A DNA stretch of 64,000 nucleotides from Yokenella regensburgei ATCC 49455 (GCF_000735455.1 NZ_JMPS01000018.1:1-64000); one strand, 5' to 3'; counted from the stretch's first letter, positions 52,387-62,948 are shown. Notes: generated from the sequence alone by a model not told the origin. Numbers and translations: made by a program.

Positions 52387-53004
52387 ATGATGAGAAAGAC
52401 ACCACAGATTGTCCGTTGTATTAGCTGTGAATTATCCTGTCAATTATTTCCTGACAGCGCAGTGCGGGTACAATATTGCAATAATGCAGCATTTGCCATC
52501 TGGCCGGAGGGTAATGCATATCTGAAAAAAGGCGTTGTCGAAAAACTACTACTTGATAATCAAAATCATTTATCGAGAGGGTTTATATTCGTTGATTTTT
52601 CATTCCCAAATCTACGGATTTTTTCCGATCCGCAATGGGTCGACAGGCTGGCAAACAGTGGTATGCATATTGTCCTGATTTCAGACCGAAGCCTGACACC
52701 TTTGGCGAATTATTGGCTTTCCAAAAGCAATAAGATTCAGGGGATTATCTATTCCGATGATGATGATTTTGTGCAACAACAGAAGATCCGCCGTTTGTTT
52801 ACAGGGCGACTTGCTAACACCAAACGTGGACGCTCACTTAACTATACAGAGTTTATATTACTAAAACGTTTCATGTCAGGAATAAGTATTCAACAAATTA
52901 TAAAAACTGACAACATTGATATTAAGAAAATTTATGTACACAAGCTTCGGCTTGAAAATAAGTTAGGCCATAGTATTCATAAGATTATCTCGAATATTTT
53001 ATAG
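52387..53004 (+). CDS. LuxR-type transcription regulator
   Basis: 205 residues from the ATG at 52387, which has an AGGAG site eight bases before it; an in-frame TTG at 52327 is rejected. The C-terminus (about 145-200, LNYTEFILLKRFMSGISIQQ, then KKIYVHKLRLENKLG) is a LuxR-type helix-turn-helix. The N-terminal part, with VFDFSFPNLRIF-like and GIIYSDDDDF segments, resembles pseudo-receiver domains of fimbrial and RcsA/BglJ-like regulators. AT-rich codon use sets it apart from neighbours. It lies 75 bases before the autotransporter gene and probably controls it. Confidence 0.75.
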   Translation: MMRKTPQIVRCISCELSCQLFPDSAVRVQYCNNAAFAIWPEGNAYLKKGVVEKLLLDNQNHLSRGFIFVDFSFPNLRIFSDPQWVDRLANSGMHIVLISDRSLTPLANYWLSKSNKIQGIIYSDDDDFVQQQKIRRLFTGRLANTKRGRSLNYTEFILLKRFMSGISIQQIIKTDNIDIKKIYVHKLRLENKLGHSIHKIISNIL

Positions 53005-53079
53005 CGAACTTTTCCTTTTTATTATTTCCACATCATTGCGATGTGGTGGACGCTCTACGCCTGAATGCAGGAGGCAATA

Positions 53080-55878
53080 ATGCCAAACCCCAAACATTAC
53101 TCACCAATCGCCATAGCGGTTTCTGCCGCATTAGCCTCTATGGTATTTTCCACCCATGCGGCCTGGGTTGACGTTGATAGCCTTCCTCTGAGCGGGCTGG
53201 TCAGCGAGCTACCGCCCGAACTGCAGGCCATTATCCCGGCACAGGCGAATGCGAACTTCGCAAAAACCAGCGCCATGCCAAATTACGTTTATCAGTGGAA
53301 TGCGGGGACTATCCCGGTTTATGGTAATGGGTTAACGCTCAATGGCCCGGGCATAGAAGCATTCGAGCACACCATTACCGTTATTCAGAACAGCTCAACG
53401 GGCAGCCCTGGCGTTATTTTTGGCGACGACCTGACCATTAGGACACAGTCGAAGAATGCTGCCAACAATGGTAAAGATGTCGACGGTATTCGTACTCACG
53501 GTGCTAACACTCCGGATAACCCGGTGTTTATTATTACCGGTGACCGCACCAGCATCTACGTTGATGGTCAGGATGGTGACGGTATCAACGCCGGGTACAA
53601 CTCGCTGAGCCAGGGCTGGACAGGGTCTGCAAGCATTTATGTTGGCGACGACCTGTACATCAAAACCACGGGCAGCCAGGGGCGCGGTATCACTGCCAAC
53701 GCCATGAGAGATGCTTCACTCGCCAAAAATACAATTATTGTCGGCAATCGTGCGCATATTGTAACCACCGGCGACAGTTCGGAAGGGTTACGTACCGGGC
53801 AAAGCGGTTCGTTGATCCGTCTGGGCGATGACGCCACCATTGAGACCTCCGGTACATCTTCAACCGGGATTTATGCCGCATCATCTTCCAGAACCGAGCT
53901 TGGCAACAACGCGACCATTACGGTAAACGGTGCCAGCGCACACGCGGTATATGCCACCGGTGCCACCGTTAATCTGGGTGATAACGCCACCATTAATGTG
54001 AACAGTGCCAGTAAGGCGGCGTCCTACAGCAAAGCCCCGCGCGGCTTATATGCGCTCTCTCGCGGCGCCATTAATCTGGCTGGCGGCGCAGCGATCACCA
54101 TGGCGGGCGATAACAGTAGCGAAAGCTATGCCATCAGCACAGAAACGGGCGGTATTGTTGACGGATCTGCCGGCGGCCGCTTCCTCATCAACGGTGACAT
54201 TCACGCTGCCGGTGCCACCGCGGCTACCAGCACGCTGCCGCAGAAGAATAGTACGATTAAGCTCAATATGACGGACAACTCCCTGTGGAGCGGGGCATCG
54301 TACATCACCAGCGCCACAGCGGGCACAGGCGTTATCTCTGTGCAAATGAGCGATGCCACCTGGAATATGACCAGCAGCTCAACGCTCACCGACCTGACGC
54401 TAAACAGTGGCGCGACCGTAAACTTCAGCCATGTGGATGGTGAGCCATGGCAGACGCTGACCATCAATGAAGATTACATCGGCAATGGCGGTAAACTGGT
54501 CTTTAATACCGTGCTGAACGACGATGACTCAGAAACCGACATGCTGAAGGTCCTCGGCAACACCTCGGGTAACTCGTTTGTCGCGGTGAATAATATTGGC
54601 GGTACCGGGGCGCAAACCGTTGAAGGGATTGAAATTATCAACGTAGCCGGCAATTCTGATGGTACCTTTGCAAAAGCAAGCCGTATTGTCGCCGGAGCCT
54701 ATGACTATAACGTGGTTCAGAAAGGTAAAAACTGGTATCTGACAAGCTATATTGAGCCGGAAGAACCGGTCGATCCGGTGGACCCTGATCCCGTCGATCC
54801 CGACCCGGTAGACCCCGATCCTGTTGACCCGGTCATTCCTGACCCTGTGATTCCGGATCCCGTGATCCCAGATCCAGAAGAACCTGTCGCACCACCGGCA
54901 GCAGAACATCAGTTCCGCCCGGAAGCTGGCAGCTATCTTGCCAACAACTATGCGGCAAACACGCTGTTCATGACTCGTCTGCATGACCGTTTGGGTGAAA
55001 CGCAGTACACCGACATGCTGACTGGCGAGAAAAAGGTCACCAGCCTGTGGATGCGTAACGTCGGTGCGCATACCCGCTTCAAGGACGGCAGCGGACAGCT
55101 GAAAACCCAAAGCAACAGCTACGTGTTGCAGCTGGGTGGCGATCTGGCGCAGTGGAGTAGTGACGGCCTGGACCGCTGGCATATTGGTGCAATGGCAGGT
55201 TATGCCAACAGCCAGAACCGCACGCAGTCATCCGTAACCGGTTACCATTCCCGCGGTCAGGTCACAGGTTATAGCATCGGTCTTTACGGTACCTGGTATG
55301 CCAACGATATCGACCAGTCAGGGGCCTATGTGGATACCTGGGCGCTGTACAACTGGTTTGATAACAAGGTAATGGGTCAGGATCAGGCGACTGAAAAATA
55401 CAAATCCAAAGGGATCACGGCCTCGGTCGAAGCCGGTTACAGCTTCAAGCTGGGCGAGAGCGAACGTAATAGCTACTGGCTGCAACCTAAAGCGCAGGTG
55501 GTGTGGATGGACGTGCAGGCCGACGACCACCGCGAAGCAAACGGTACCCGCGTGAAGGATGATAGTGACGGTAATCTGATGACCCGCCTGGGCGTTAAAG
55601 CCTACATCAATGGCCATAACGCCATCGATGACGGCAAATCCCGTGAGTTCCAGCCGTTCGTGGAAGCAAACTGGATCCACAACACACAAACTGCTCGTGT
55701 GAAGATGGACGATGTCAGCAACGACATGCGTGGTACGAAGAACATCGGCGAGCTGAAGGTGGGTGTTGAAGGGCAAATCACCCCGCGTCTGAACGTATGG
55801 AGCAACGTCGCGCAGCAGGTCGGCGACAAAGGCTACAGCGATACTCGCGGTATGCTGGGTGTGAAATACAGTTTCTAA
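53080..55878 (+). CDS. MisL/AIDA-like autotransporter adhesin
   Basis: 932 residues from the ATG at 53080 (AGGAGG six bases upstream). A signal peptide ends near STHA-A. The passenger (to about 555) carries repeats of the form LGDNATI...G...G.YA, as in beta-helix adhesins. A linker of DPVDPDP and PVIPDP repeats (about 560-605) precedes the autotransporter barrel (about 660-932), which ends in GVKYSF with the expected terminal Phe. Salmonella MisL, controlled by MarT, binds fibronectin and has 955 residues. Binding partner here is unknown. Confidence 0.88.
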   Translation: MPNPKHYSPIAIAVSAALASMVFSTHAAWVDVDSLPLSGLVSELPPELQAIIPAQANANFAKTSAMPNYVYQWNAGTIPVYGNGLTLNGPGIEAFEHTITVIQNSSTGSPGVIFGDDLTIRTQSKNAANNGKDVDGIRTHGANTPDNPVFIITGDRTSIYVDGQDGDGINAGYNSLSQGWTGSASIYVGDDLYIKTTGSQGRGITANAMRDASLAKNTIIVGNRAHIVTTGDSSEGLRTGQSGSLIRLGDDATIETSGTSSTGIYAASSSRTELGNNATITVNGASAHAVYATGATVNLGDNATINVNSASKAASYSKAPRGLYALSRGAINLAGGAAITMAGDNSSESYAISTETGGIVDGSAGGRFLINGDIHAAGATAATSTLPQKNSTIKLNMTDNSLWSGASYITSATAGTGVISVQMSDATWNMTSSSTLTDLTLNSGATVNFSHVDGEPWQTLTINEDYIGNGGKLVFNTVLNDDDSETDMLKVLGNTSGNSFVAVNNIGGTGAQTVEGIEIINVAGNSDGTFAKASRIVAGAYDYNVVQKGKNWYLTSYIEPEEPVDPVDPDPVDPDPVDPDPVDPVIPDPVIPDPVIPDPEEPVAPPAAEHQFRPEAGSYLANNYAANTLFMTRLHDRLGETQYTDMLTGEKKVTSLWMRNVGAHTRFKDGSGQLKTQSNSYVLQLGGDLAQWSSDGLDRWHIGAMAGYANSQNRTQSSVTGYHSRGQVTGYSIGLYGTWYANDIDQSGAYVDTWALYNWFDNKVMGQDQATEKYKSKGITASVEAGYSFKLGESERNSYWLQPKAQVVWMDVQADDHREANGTRVKDDSDGNLMTRLGVKAYINGHNAIDDGKSREFQPFVEANWIHNTQTARVKMDDVSNDMRGTKNIGELKVGVEGQITPRLNVWSNVAQQVGDKGYSDTRGMLGVKYSF

Positions 55879-55891
55879 TTGAAGCAACAAC

Positions 55892-55922
55892 AAAGCCGCT
55901 GATATTCAGCGGCTTTTTTTCT
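55892..55922 (+). terminator. Autotransporter terminator
   Basis: AAGCCGCTGA-TAT-TCAGCGGCTT with a run of T just after the autotransporter stop; it also lies at the 3' end of convergent yihN. Confidence 0.92.
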
Positions 55923-55932
55923 TTTTCCGCAC

Positions 55933-57198
55933 TCAGGCTTCTGCGGCCTGGAGTGCTTTCTTCGTCTGGCTGATGCGCTTCACGAGCAGCACCGAAACGA
56001 CGGAACCGCAGAATGCAAAGCAGGCCATAATGCCAAAGACAATTTTGTAGCCAACCAGCCCAGGGTTCAGATCCAGAATATAGCCGTACAGGCTAAAACA
56101 GAACATCGCCGGGGCGTAACCGATAAAGCTCCCCAGCGCCATTGCCGCACCGGTGTGGTTCTCCGCGATTCTGGCTTCACCAATTGGCGCAAAGAAGACC
56201 GCGCGCTGGGTAAACACGATAGCACCAAAGCCTAAGGTACAGGCCATGCCGAGGTATACCGGCATACTTTCATGCGGCAACATGATGAGTACCAGCAGCG
56301 CGACAAAGCTAATCATGAAGGTGTAGCTCAGATAACGGCTGGGCGATTTCAGGATTTTGTCGGAAATCATTCCACCGATTGGTCCACCAATCATCTTCAG
56401 GCAGTACTGGTTGATGATGCCGTAAGCCCCGACCAGCGCCACCGGCAGAAGGTAGATGTTCTTCAGGAACGGAATGAAGAACGTCAGCCCGCAGTAGACC
56501 GCATACACAAAGAAGACGTTGAAAGCGATAAGCCAGATGGTCTTATCTTTCAGTACCGAAGTCATGCTGGTATTTTTCGGTGCGTCCTGTGACTCATTCA
56601 CCGCCTTCGCCGGAGCTTCCTCTTTATCATTAAGCACAAAGAAGATGATTATCCCCACCAGAATAACGATGGCCGAATAGAACCAGATCCCCGCTTTGAA
56701 GCCCAGCAGGCCACTTCCGAACCAGGTAAAGACCGCCAGCGCGGTAAATGCCACAATGGTGTCAACAATCCCGCGACCGGTTTCGAAGAAGCCAAACAGG
56801 CGCCCCTGCTGCTCACTGTTACCCAGACGGCTGACGGATTTAAGCAATACCGGCCAGTTCAGCATATCGCAGGTGACACCAAACAGCGCCCAGACGAACA
56901 GGATGCCCCAGTAGCCCGGCATCGTTGACAGATAAATACCCAGCAAACCTGTCGCAATTAAGGAGACAGACATCGTGTATTTACGTGGCAGTTTGTCAGC
57001 AAAGTAAATCGACAGGAAAAAACCAATTGTGGTAACAAACGAGTTCACCGACATCGCATTACCTATCTGCCCGTTGCTCAGATGAAAATACTCCTGCATC
57101 GGTATATAGAATGCGTCTTTCAGAGAGGGCAGTTTATATATAGTACCGCCACAAAGCGTTAATAAACTAAAAAGCGCCCATTTCTTTTTTGTGAGCAT
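55933..57198 (-). CDS. yihN: Major facilitator transporter YihN
   Basis: 421 residues from MLTKKKWALFSLLTLCGGTI, the E. coli length; a start nine codons upstream is possible. Twelve predicted transmembrane helices; MFS-type SIYFADKLPRKYTM between helices 2 and 3. Substrate unknown. Lies after yihM, 100 bases away, in E. coli order yihL-yihM-yihN. Confidence 0.93.
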   Translation of the reverse strand: MLTKKKWALFSLLTLCGGTIYKLPSLKDAFYIPMQEYFHLSNGQIGNAMSVNSFVTTIGFFLSIYFADKLPRKYTMSVSLIATGLLGIYLSTMPGYWGILFVWALFGVTCDMLNWPVLLKSVSRLGNSEQQGRLFGFFETGRGIVDTIVAFTALAVFTWFGSGLLGFKAGIWFYSAIVILVGIIIFFVLNDKEEAPAKAVNESQDAPKNTSMTSVLKDKTIWLIAFNVFFVYAVYCGLTFFIPFLKNIYLLPVALVGAYGIINQYCLKMIGGPIGGMISDKILKSPSRYLSYTFMISFVALLVLIMLPHESMPVYLGMACTLGFGAIVFTQRAVFFAPIGEARIAENHTGAAMALGSFIGYAPAMFCFSLYGYILDLNPGLVGYKIVFGIMACFAFCGSVVSVLLVKRISQTKKALQAAEA

Positions 57199-57298
57199 AG
57201 AATCCCCTAATGGCATAAATGCCACTGTCTTAAATTAGGTAATAGAACCCCGTCCATTCTTAATGAATGGATTTATTAAAATATGAGAATGTTTATTA

Positions 57299-58279
57299 TT
57301 AGTGATTTAAAATGTGCGTTGCCTCTGCTTTTATTTGCTGAAGAACCTCTCTGACGAAGCGAATTTGTTGAATGGCATCCTGTTTTTCTTTCACTAAGCG
57401 CTCTTCCAGGTGAGTCGCTTCTGGTAACGGGGTTTCGCTCATCTGCCGCCACGGGATCCACGGGTTATCGCCTTCATTTTCAAAGCGGAACGCCGGGGCG
57501 AAGTAATCCACCTCTTCTTCAAGCCCGTAGGCCATGACCTGCGGCTGTGCTTCTCCGAGGCAGATAAGTTCCGTCAGCAGCGCCTTAAACGGCATATCAC
57601 CCTCTCCGGAGATACAGGCCTTATGCCCCAGGCCGCCGTCTTCTGGCACAATCAGCGCATCTTTGATGTGTACCTGGGTCACGCAGGGCGACATTGTCGC
57701 AAGCGCCTGCAGCGGGTGTTCATTGGCGTTAATCATATTCGCAAAGTCGAACAACAGCGAAAGCTCCGGCATCCCGCTTTGCTCAATCAGCGCCACCAGC
57801 TCATGGCTCTTCAGGTCTTCGTGCTGCTCGAGGGTAAACGTCAGCCCACTGTGCTGATATTGCGCTTTGATATAGCCAATATCCTGGGCGATTTTTGCCA
57901 TGACTTCCTGCACATGCCCTTCATAGCGCGGGTAGAACCGAACCGATGTCGCGCCGGTTTTCAGCGCGATGCGCACTGCGGTATCGATAGTGTCTTTGTC
58001 GGAAGCGCTGGTTTCAATATGCACATCCAGCGCGAGACGACGGGCCTTATCACCAAACGCCGCCAGCTCAGTATCCTGCATATTTTCCAGCGAATAGCGC
58101 TCACCATCCAGAACATGGACTTTTACCCCACGCAGATGGTTCTCATGAGCGATATCCAGTAAATCACCGGGTAATATACGTTCCAGACGCATATTCAGAT
58201 GATAAGCATAGGCGTGAAGATACAGCGGGATATTATCTACACGAGAAAGTATTTTCCCTGCATTTTCTTTGGTGACCAT
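57299..58279 (-). CDS. yihM: TIM-barrel sugar isomerase-like protein YihM
   Basis: 326 residues, xylose isomerase-like TIM barrel. Putative metal-site residues in TFTLEQHEDLKSHELV, LLFDFANMINANEHP and VTQVHIKDAL. Function not established; context with YihN suggests sugar or sugar-derivative use. Seven bases after yihL, so one operon. Confidence 0.92.
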   Translation of the reverse strand: MVTKENAGKILSRVDNIPLYLHAYAYHLNMRLERILPGDLLDIAHENHLRGVKVHVLDGERYSLENMQDTELAAFGDKARRLALDVHIETSASDKDTIDTAVRIALKTGATSVRFYPRYEGHVQEVMAKIAQDIGYIKAQYQHSGLTFTLEQHEDLKSHELVALIEQSGMPELSLLFDFANMINANEHPLQALATMSPCVTQVHIKDALIVPEDGGLGHKACISGEGDMPFKALLTELICLGEAQPQVMAYGLEEEVDYFAPAFRFENEGDNPWIPWRQMSETPLPEATHLEERLVKEKQDAIQQIRFVREVLQQIKAEATHILNH

Positions 58280-58286
58280 AACATAC

Positions 58287-58997
58287 CTACAAGTTTATAA
58301 AGAGATCGACAGCCTCAAAGCGCCAATATTCAATGTCTATTTGTACAATATTGCCATGGCTATCTGCCCGATGCTTTTCAATCAGGATCGCAGGCATACC
58401 GGATGAGCCGCCAATAAATTTACTCACGTCTCCAGACATTCTTACGGGTTTAAAGGCAAGTTTTTTTATAATCACGTCTTTGTTATATGATTTTTCCCAG
58501 ACGCTGGTGAATGACTGACTTTCAAGCTGCTCAATAAAACCGGGAGCCACCTGCGGGTTAATATAGGTTTCATGATAAAACACCTTATGCCCTTCCAGCG
58601 CTCCCCAACCGGTAATGCAGTACAGCTCTTCAGAGGCTGCCGCGCTGAGCAATGGGGCTGCAGCCTGTGGGAACTGCGATACACGGCTTTTATCGATAAA
58701 CCCCCAGGACGGTTCGCGTCCCTGCTCCAGCGCCGCACGCTGGAAGCTCGCGGAAAGCTCCGGGCTATAGTTGAAACGGGGCTGGGTCACAAACCACCCT
58801 TTGCGGTCTTTGCGGAAGATCCGGGACTCCGCCTCAAGGTTTAAGAGGGCCTGGCGCAGGGTCATACGCTTAATCCCCAGCAGCTCTCCCAGCTCTCGCT
58901 CTGAAGGGAGCTTTCCCCCGACCGGGGTGATGCCTTGCTTCAACCAGTGATCCAGTTTTTCTTTTGCGTTCTCGACGGTCGACGGATTCTTTTCCAT
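58287..58997 (-). CDS. yihL: GntR/HutC-family regulator YihL
   Basis: 236 residues. N-terminal GntR winged helix (about 12-75, GGKLPSERELGELLGIKRMTLRQALLNLEAES) and C-terminal UTRA effector domain. It is likely to repress yihLMN. A 12-base perfect palindrome lies 14 bases upstream of its ATG. Confidence 0.93.
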   Translation of the reverse strand: MEKNPSTVENAKEKLDHWLKQGITPVGGKLPSERELGELLGIKRMTLRQALLNLEAESRIFRKDRKGWFVTQPRFNYSPELSASFQRAALEQGREPSWGFIDKSRVSQFPQAAAPLLSAAASEELYCITGWGALEGHKVFYHETYINPQVAPGFIEQLESQSFTSVWEKSYNKDVIIKKLAFKPVRMSGDVSKFIGGSSGMPAILIEKHRADSHGNIVQIDIEYWRFEAVDLFINL

Positions 58998-59010
58998 TGT
59001 TTAATCCATT

Positions 59011-59022
59011 TGGTTTAAACCA
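59011..59022. promoter_or_regulatory. Probable YihL operator
   Basis: TGGTTTAAACCA is a perfect palindrome at 59011-59022, 14 bases before the yihL start. It has the T-G-G-T...A-C-C-A form commonly bound by HutC-type GntR regulators, so autorepression is likely. Confidence 0.65.
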
Positions 59023-59131
59023 GATGAATCAATCTTACTCTGTCGACAAAATGGAATGCAATGTGAACCTCAGGCTTTGGAAAGATATGTGACGGGGTTC
59101 TCTTCGTGGATAAGGGAGCCGTACTCAGGGC

Positions 59132-59162
59132 AAAAAAAACCCCGCCTCAGGAGGCAGGGTTT
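59132..59162 (-). terminator. bipA terminator
   Basis: On the minus strand AACCCTGCCTC-CTGAGGCGGGGTT with eight T; it lies about 25 bases after the bipA stop. Confidence 0.9.
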
Positions 59163-59184
59163 GTATCGGCTAAGAAGCGCTGAA

Positions 59185-61008
59185 TTAGTCTTCTTTCGCA
59201 CCGCGCATTGCGCGTTTACGGTCGTTCTCGGTCAGATGACGCTTACGGATACGGATAGAGGTTGGGGTAACTTCTACCAGTTCGTCGTCATCGATGAACT
59301 CCAGAGCCTGCTCCAGGGTCATCTTGATAGGCGGAACCAGAACGGTCGCTTCGTCAGTACCGGAAGCACGCATGTTGGTCAGTTTCTTACCGGTCAGGCA
59401 GTTTACAGTCAGGTCGTTAGAACGACTGTGAATACCGATAATCTGGCCTTCGTAAACTTCAGCACCGTGACCCAGGAACAGCTTACCGCGATCCTGCAGA
59501 CCGAACAGCGCGAACGCAACCGCTTTACCCTGACCGTTGGAGATCAGTACGCCGTTGTTACGCTGACCAACATCACCCGGACGAACGTCGTCGTAGTGGC
59601 TGAAGGTAGAGTACAGCAGGCCGGTACCGGAGGTCATGGTCATGAACTCAGAACGGAAGCCGATCAGACCACGGCTTGGGATCACGTAGTCGAGACGTAC
59701 GCGGCCTTTTCCGTCCGGATTCATGTTTTTCAGGTCGCCTTTACGCTCACCCAGAGCCTGCATGACAGAACCCTGGTGCTGCTCTTCGACGTCCAGCGTT
59801 ACGTTCTCGAACGGCTCTTGCTTACGGCCGTCGATTTCGCGGAAGATAACTTTCGGACGGGAAACCGCCATCTCGAAACCTTCACGACGCATGTTTTCAA
59901 TCAGAACGGACAGGTGCAGTTCACCACGGCCGGAAACGCGGAAGGCGTCAGCGTCGGCGGTTTCTTCTACACGCAGTGCAACGTTGTGCACCAGCTCTTT
60001 GTTCAGGCGGTCAAGGATCTGACGAGAGGTAACGTATTTACCTTCTTTACCACAGAACGGAGAGGTGTTGACGTTGAAGAACATGGAAACGGTCGGCTCA
60101 TCAACAGACAGGGCTGGCAGCGCTTCAACCGCCTGCGTGTCGCAGATGGTGTCAGAGATGTTCAGCTCACCCAGACCGGTGATAGCAATGATGTCGCCTG
60201 CTTCTGCTACATCACTTTCGATACGCTCAAGACCCAGGTGAGTCAGTACTTTACCCACTTTACCGTTACGGGTTTTGCCTTCGCTATCAACGATAGTGAT
60301 CTGCTGGTTCGGCTTCACTTTACCGCGCTTGATACGACCGATGCCGATTACACCAACGTAGTTGTTGTAGTCGAGCTGAGAGATCTGCATCTGGAACGGA
60401 CCATCCAGGTCAACGTCCGGCGCTGGTACACGGTCAACAATCGCCTGGTACAGCGGGGTCATGTCGTCCGCCATATCTTCGTGGTCCAGACCAGCGATAC
60501 CGTTCAGCGCAGAAGCGTAAACGATAGGGAAGTCCAGCTGCTCGTCGGTCGCGTCGAGGTTAACGAACAGGTCGAATACCTGATCAACAACCCAGTCAGG
60601 ACGCGCGCCAGGGCGGTCAACTTTGTTGATAACAACGATTGGCTTCAGACCGTGGGCAAATGCCTTTTTGGTCACGAAGCGCGTCTGCGGCATTGGGCCA
60701 TCCATTGCATCAACGACCAGCAGCACAGAGTCAACCATGGACATAACACGTTCAACTTCACCACCGAAGTCGGCGTGCCCTGGGGTATCAACGATGTTGA
60801 TACGGTAGTCATTCCATTTGATAGCGGTGTTTTTCGCGAGGATGGTAATCCCACGCTCTTTCTCCAAATCGTTGGAGTCCATCACACGCTCTTGGGTCTC
60901 GGCACGCGCGTCGAACGTACCGGATTGCTGCAGCAGCTTATCAACCAGGGTCGTTTTACCATGGTCAACGTGGGCGATGATGGCGATGTTACGCAAATTT
61001 TCGATCAC
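59185..61008 (-). CDS. bipA: Ribosome-associated GTPase BipA/TypA
   Basis: 607 residues, E. coli length. G1 [13 protein letters not shown]3 [13 protein letters not shown]4 [10 protein letters not shown]; then EF-G-like domains II, III and V and a special C-terminal domain. It helps ribosome assembly and stress-condition growth, especially in the cold. Highly biased codons give a 666-codon open frame on the other strand, which is not a gene. Confidence 0.98.
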   Translation of the reverse strand: MIENLRNIAIIAHVDHGKTTLVDKLLQQSGTFDARAETQERVMDSNDLEKERGITILAKNTAIKWNDYRINIVDTPGHADFGGEVERVMSMVDSVLLVVDAMDGPMPQTRFVTKKAFAHGLKPIVVINKVDRPGARPDWVVDQVFDLFVNLDATDEQLDFPIVYASALNGIAGLDHEDMADDMTPLYQAIVDRVPAPDVDLDGPFQMQISQLDYNNYVGVIGIGRIKRGKVKPNQQITIVDSEGKTRNGKVGKVLTHLGLERIESDVAEAGDIIAITGLGELNISDTICDTQAVEALPALSVDEPTVSMFFNVNTSPFCGKEGKYVTSRQILDRLNKELVHNVALRVEETADADAFRVSGRGELHLSVLIENMRREGFEMAVSRPKVIFREIDGRKQEPFENVTLDVEEQHQGSVMQALGERKGDLKNMNPDGKGRVRLDYVIPSRGLIGFRSEFMTMTSGTGLLYSTFSHYDDVRPGDVGQRNNGVLISNGQGKAVAFALFGLQDRGKLFLGHGAEVYEGQIIGIHSRSNDLTVNCLTGKKLTNMRASGTDEATVLVPPIKMTLEQALEFIDDDELVEVTPTSIRIRKRHLTENDRKRAMRGAKED

Positions 61009-61160
61009 AACTTTGCCTCAGGCATTAGAAATAGCGCGTTATTGTACACGGATTAATCGCACTACAAAACAGGATCACAAACATCCTCCGCAAACAAGTA
61101 TTGCAGAGTTGCTTTGTGATCGCTTTCACGGACAAGGAAAAGGGCCAAATTTACAAAATT

Positions 61161-61297
61161 GCACCAATATGGTGCCTAATGTTCACATTGAAGCACTATA
61201 CTGGTGCAATGAATCCAAACTGGTGCAGCCCTTTTGCACTGTGGTGCGCATGATACAGCGTTTTGGGGGGCATTTAAAAGTTGGCACAGTTTTCGCT
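61161..61297 (+). promoter_or_regulatory. glnA promoter region: NtrC sites and sigma-54 promoter
   Basis: NtrC sites GCACCAATATGGTGC (61161-61175) and GCACTATACTGGTGC (61193-61207) are followed by weaker half-sites (about 61220 and 61236). TGGCAC-AGTTT-TCGCT (61282-61297) is the sigma-54 promoter glnAp2, identical in layout to E. coli. Two strong enhancers upstream are exactly as in E. coli. Confidence 0.9.
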
Positions 61298-61386
61298 TTA
61301 ATAAATTTACGGCAACAACGCCATCAGAAGCAGTGTTATGTAGTTCGTTACCACGACGACAATGACCAATCCGGGAGAGTTTAAGT

Positions 61387-62796
61387 ATGTCCGCTGAACA
61401 CGTTTTGACGATGCTGAACGAGCATGAAGTGAAGTTTGTTGATCTGCGCTTCACCGATACCAAAGGTAAAGAACAGCACGTCACCATTCCTGCTCATCAG
61501 GTAAATGCTGAATTCTTCGAAGAAGGCAAAATGTTTGACGGCTCCTCGATTGGCGGCTGGAAAGGCATTAACGAATCAGACATGGTGCTGATGCCGGACC
61601 ATACCACTGCGCTTATTGACCCGTTCTTTGAGGAACCGACGCTGATCATTCGCTGCGACATCCTCGAGCCAGGCACTCTGCAGGGCTACGATCGCGACCC
61701 GCGCTCTATCGCTAAACGCGCTGAAGAGTACCTGCGTTCTACCGGCATCGCGGATACCGTGCTGTTCGGGCCAGAGCCAGAATTCTTCCTGTTTGACGAC
61801 ATCCGTTTCGGGGCTTCTATCTCCGGTTCCCACGTTGCCATCGACGATATCGAAGGTGCATGGAACTCTTCCACCAAATATGAAGGTGGTAACAAAGGTC
61901 ACCGTCCAGGCGTGAAAGGCGGTTACTTCCCGGTTCCTCCGGTCGATTCTTCTCAGGACATCCGTTCTACCATGTGCCTTATCATGGAAGAAATGGGCCT
62001 GGTGGTTGAAGCACATCACCACGAAGTGGCGACTGCTGGCCAGAACGAAATCGCTACCCGCTTCAACACCATGACCAAAAAAGCGGATGAAATTCAGATC
62101 TACAAATATGTCGTGCACAACGTGGCGCACCGTTTCGGTAAAACCGCGACCTTCATGCCAAAACCGATGTTCGGTGATAACGGTTCCGGTATGCACTGCC
62201 ACATGTCTCTGTCCAAGAACGGTACTAACCTGTTCTCTGGCGACAAATACGCTGGCCTGTCTGAAATGGCACTGCATTACATCGGCGGTGTTATCAAACA
62301 CGCGAAAGCCATCAACGCCCTGTCTAACCCGACCACCAACTCCTACAAGCGTCTGGTCCCGGGTTATGAAGCGCCGGTTATGCTGGCCTACTCAGCTCGT
62401 AACCGCTCTGCCTCTATCCGTATCCCGGTGGTTGCAAGCCCGAAAGCACGTCGTATCGAAGTGCGTTTCCCGGACCCGGCGGCTAACCCGTACCTGTGCT
62501 TCGCAGCACTGCTGATGGCTGGCCTCGACGGTATTAAGAACAAAATCCATCCGGGCGAAGCCATGGATAAAAACCTGTACGACCTGCCGCCGGAAGAAGC
62601 GAAAGAGATCCCACAGGTTGCAGGCTCTCTGGAAGAAGCACTGAACGAACTGAACGCCGACCGCGAGTTCCTGACCGCAGGTGGTGTGTTCACCGACGAA
62701 GCTATCGATGCTTACATCGCGCTGCGTCTGGAAGAAAACGACCGCGTTCGCATGACGCCGCACCCGGTTGAGTTTGAACTGTATTACAGCGTTTAA
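61387..62796 (+). CDS. glnA: Glutamine synthetase GlnA
   Basis: 469 residues, type I-beta, E. coli length. Active-site blocks [24 protein letters not shown] and the adenylylation site [10 protein letters not shown] (Tyr397 region). It makes glutamine from glutamate and ammonia. Expressed from NtrC-activated glnAp2; the same message may read into glnL. Confidence 0.99.
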   Translation: MSAEHVLTMLNEHEVKFVDLRFTDTKGKEQHVTIPAHQVNAEFFEEGKMFDGSSIGGWKGINESDMVLMPDHTTALIDPFFEEPTLIIRCDILEPGTLQGYDRDPRSIAKRAEEYLRSTGIADTVLFGPEPEFFLFDDIRFGASISGSHVAIDDIEGAWNSSTKYEGGNKGHRPGVKGGYFPVPPVDSSQDIRSTMCLIMEEMGLVVEAHHHEVATAGQNEIATRFNTMTKKADEIQIYKYVVHNVAHRFGKTATFMPKPMFGDNGSGMHCHMSLSKNGTNLFSGDKYAGLSEMALHYIGGVIKHAKAINALSNPTTNSYKRLVPGYEAPVMLAYSARNRSASIRIPVVASPKARRIEVRFPDPAANPYLCFAALLMAGLDGIKNKIHPGEAMDKNLYDLPPEEAKEIPQVAGSLEEALNELNADREFLTAGGVFTDEAIDAYIALRLEENDRVRMTPHPVEFELYYSV

Positions 62797-62903
62797 GTTG
62801 TCGTAATACTCCGCGAATGCGCTGCCACCATCGGAGACAGCGCAGTAAACGGAGGTTGTAAGTTGCCGTGGAAACTTTAGCCCATCCCAGGATGGGCTTT
62901 TTT
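62797..62903 (+). ncRNA. glnZ: Possible GlnZ small RNA in the glnA 3' UTR
   Basis: After the glnA stop there are about 100 bases with a hairpin (GCGCTGCC...GCGC region) ending in the terminator AGCCCATCC-CA-GGATGGGCTTTTTT (62879-62903). In E. coli and Salmonella the Hfq-binding sRNA GlnZ is released from this 3' UTR. Position fits; sequence identity was not compared. Confidence 0.5.
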
Positions 62904-62948
62904 CTCCACCAACAATCTGATCTCACGCGCTTTTCGCCGACAAGAAGC

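Noticed and set aside
59056-61056. 666-codon open frame opposite bipA
   Set aside because: It is the mirror of a highly expressed, codon-biased gene; bipA on the other strand is complete and certain, and the antisense product has no domain-like pattern.
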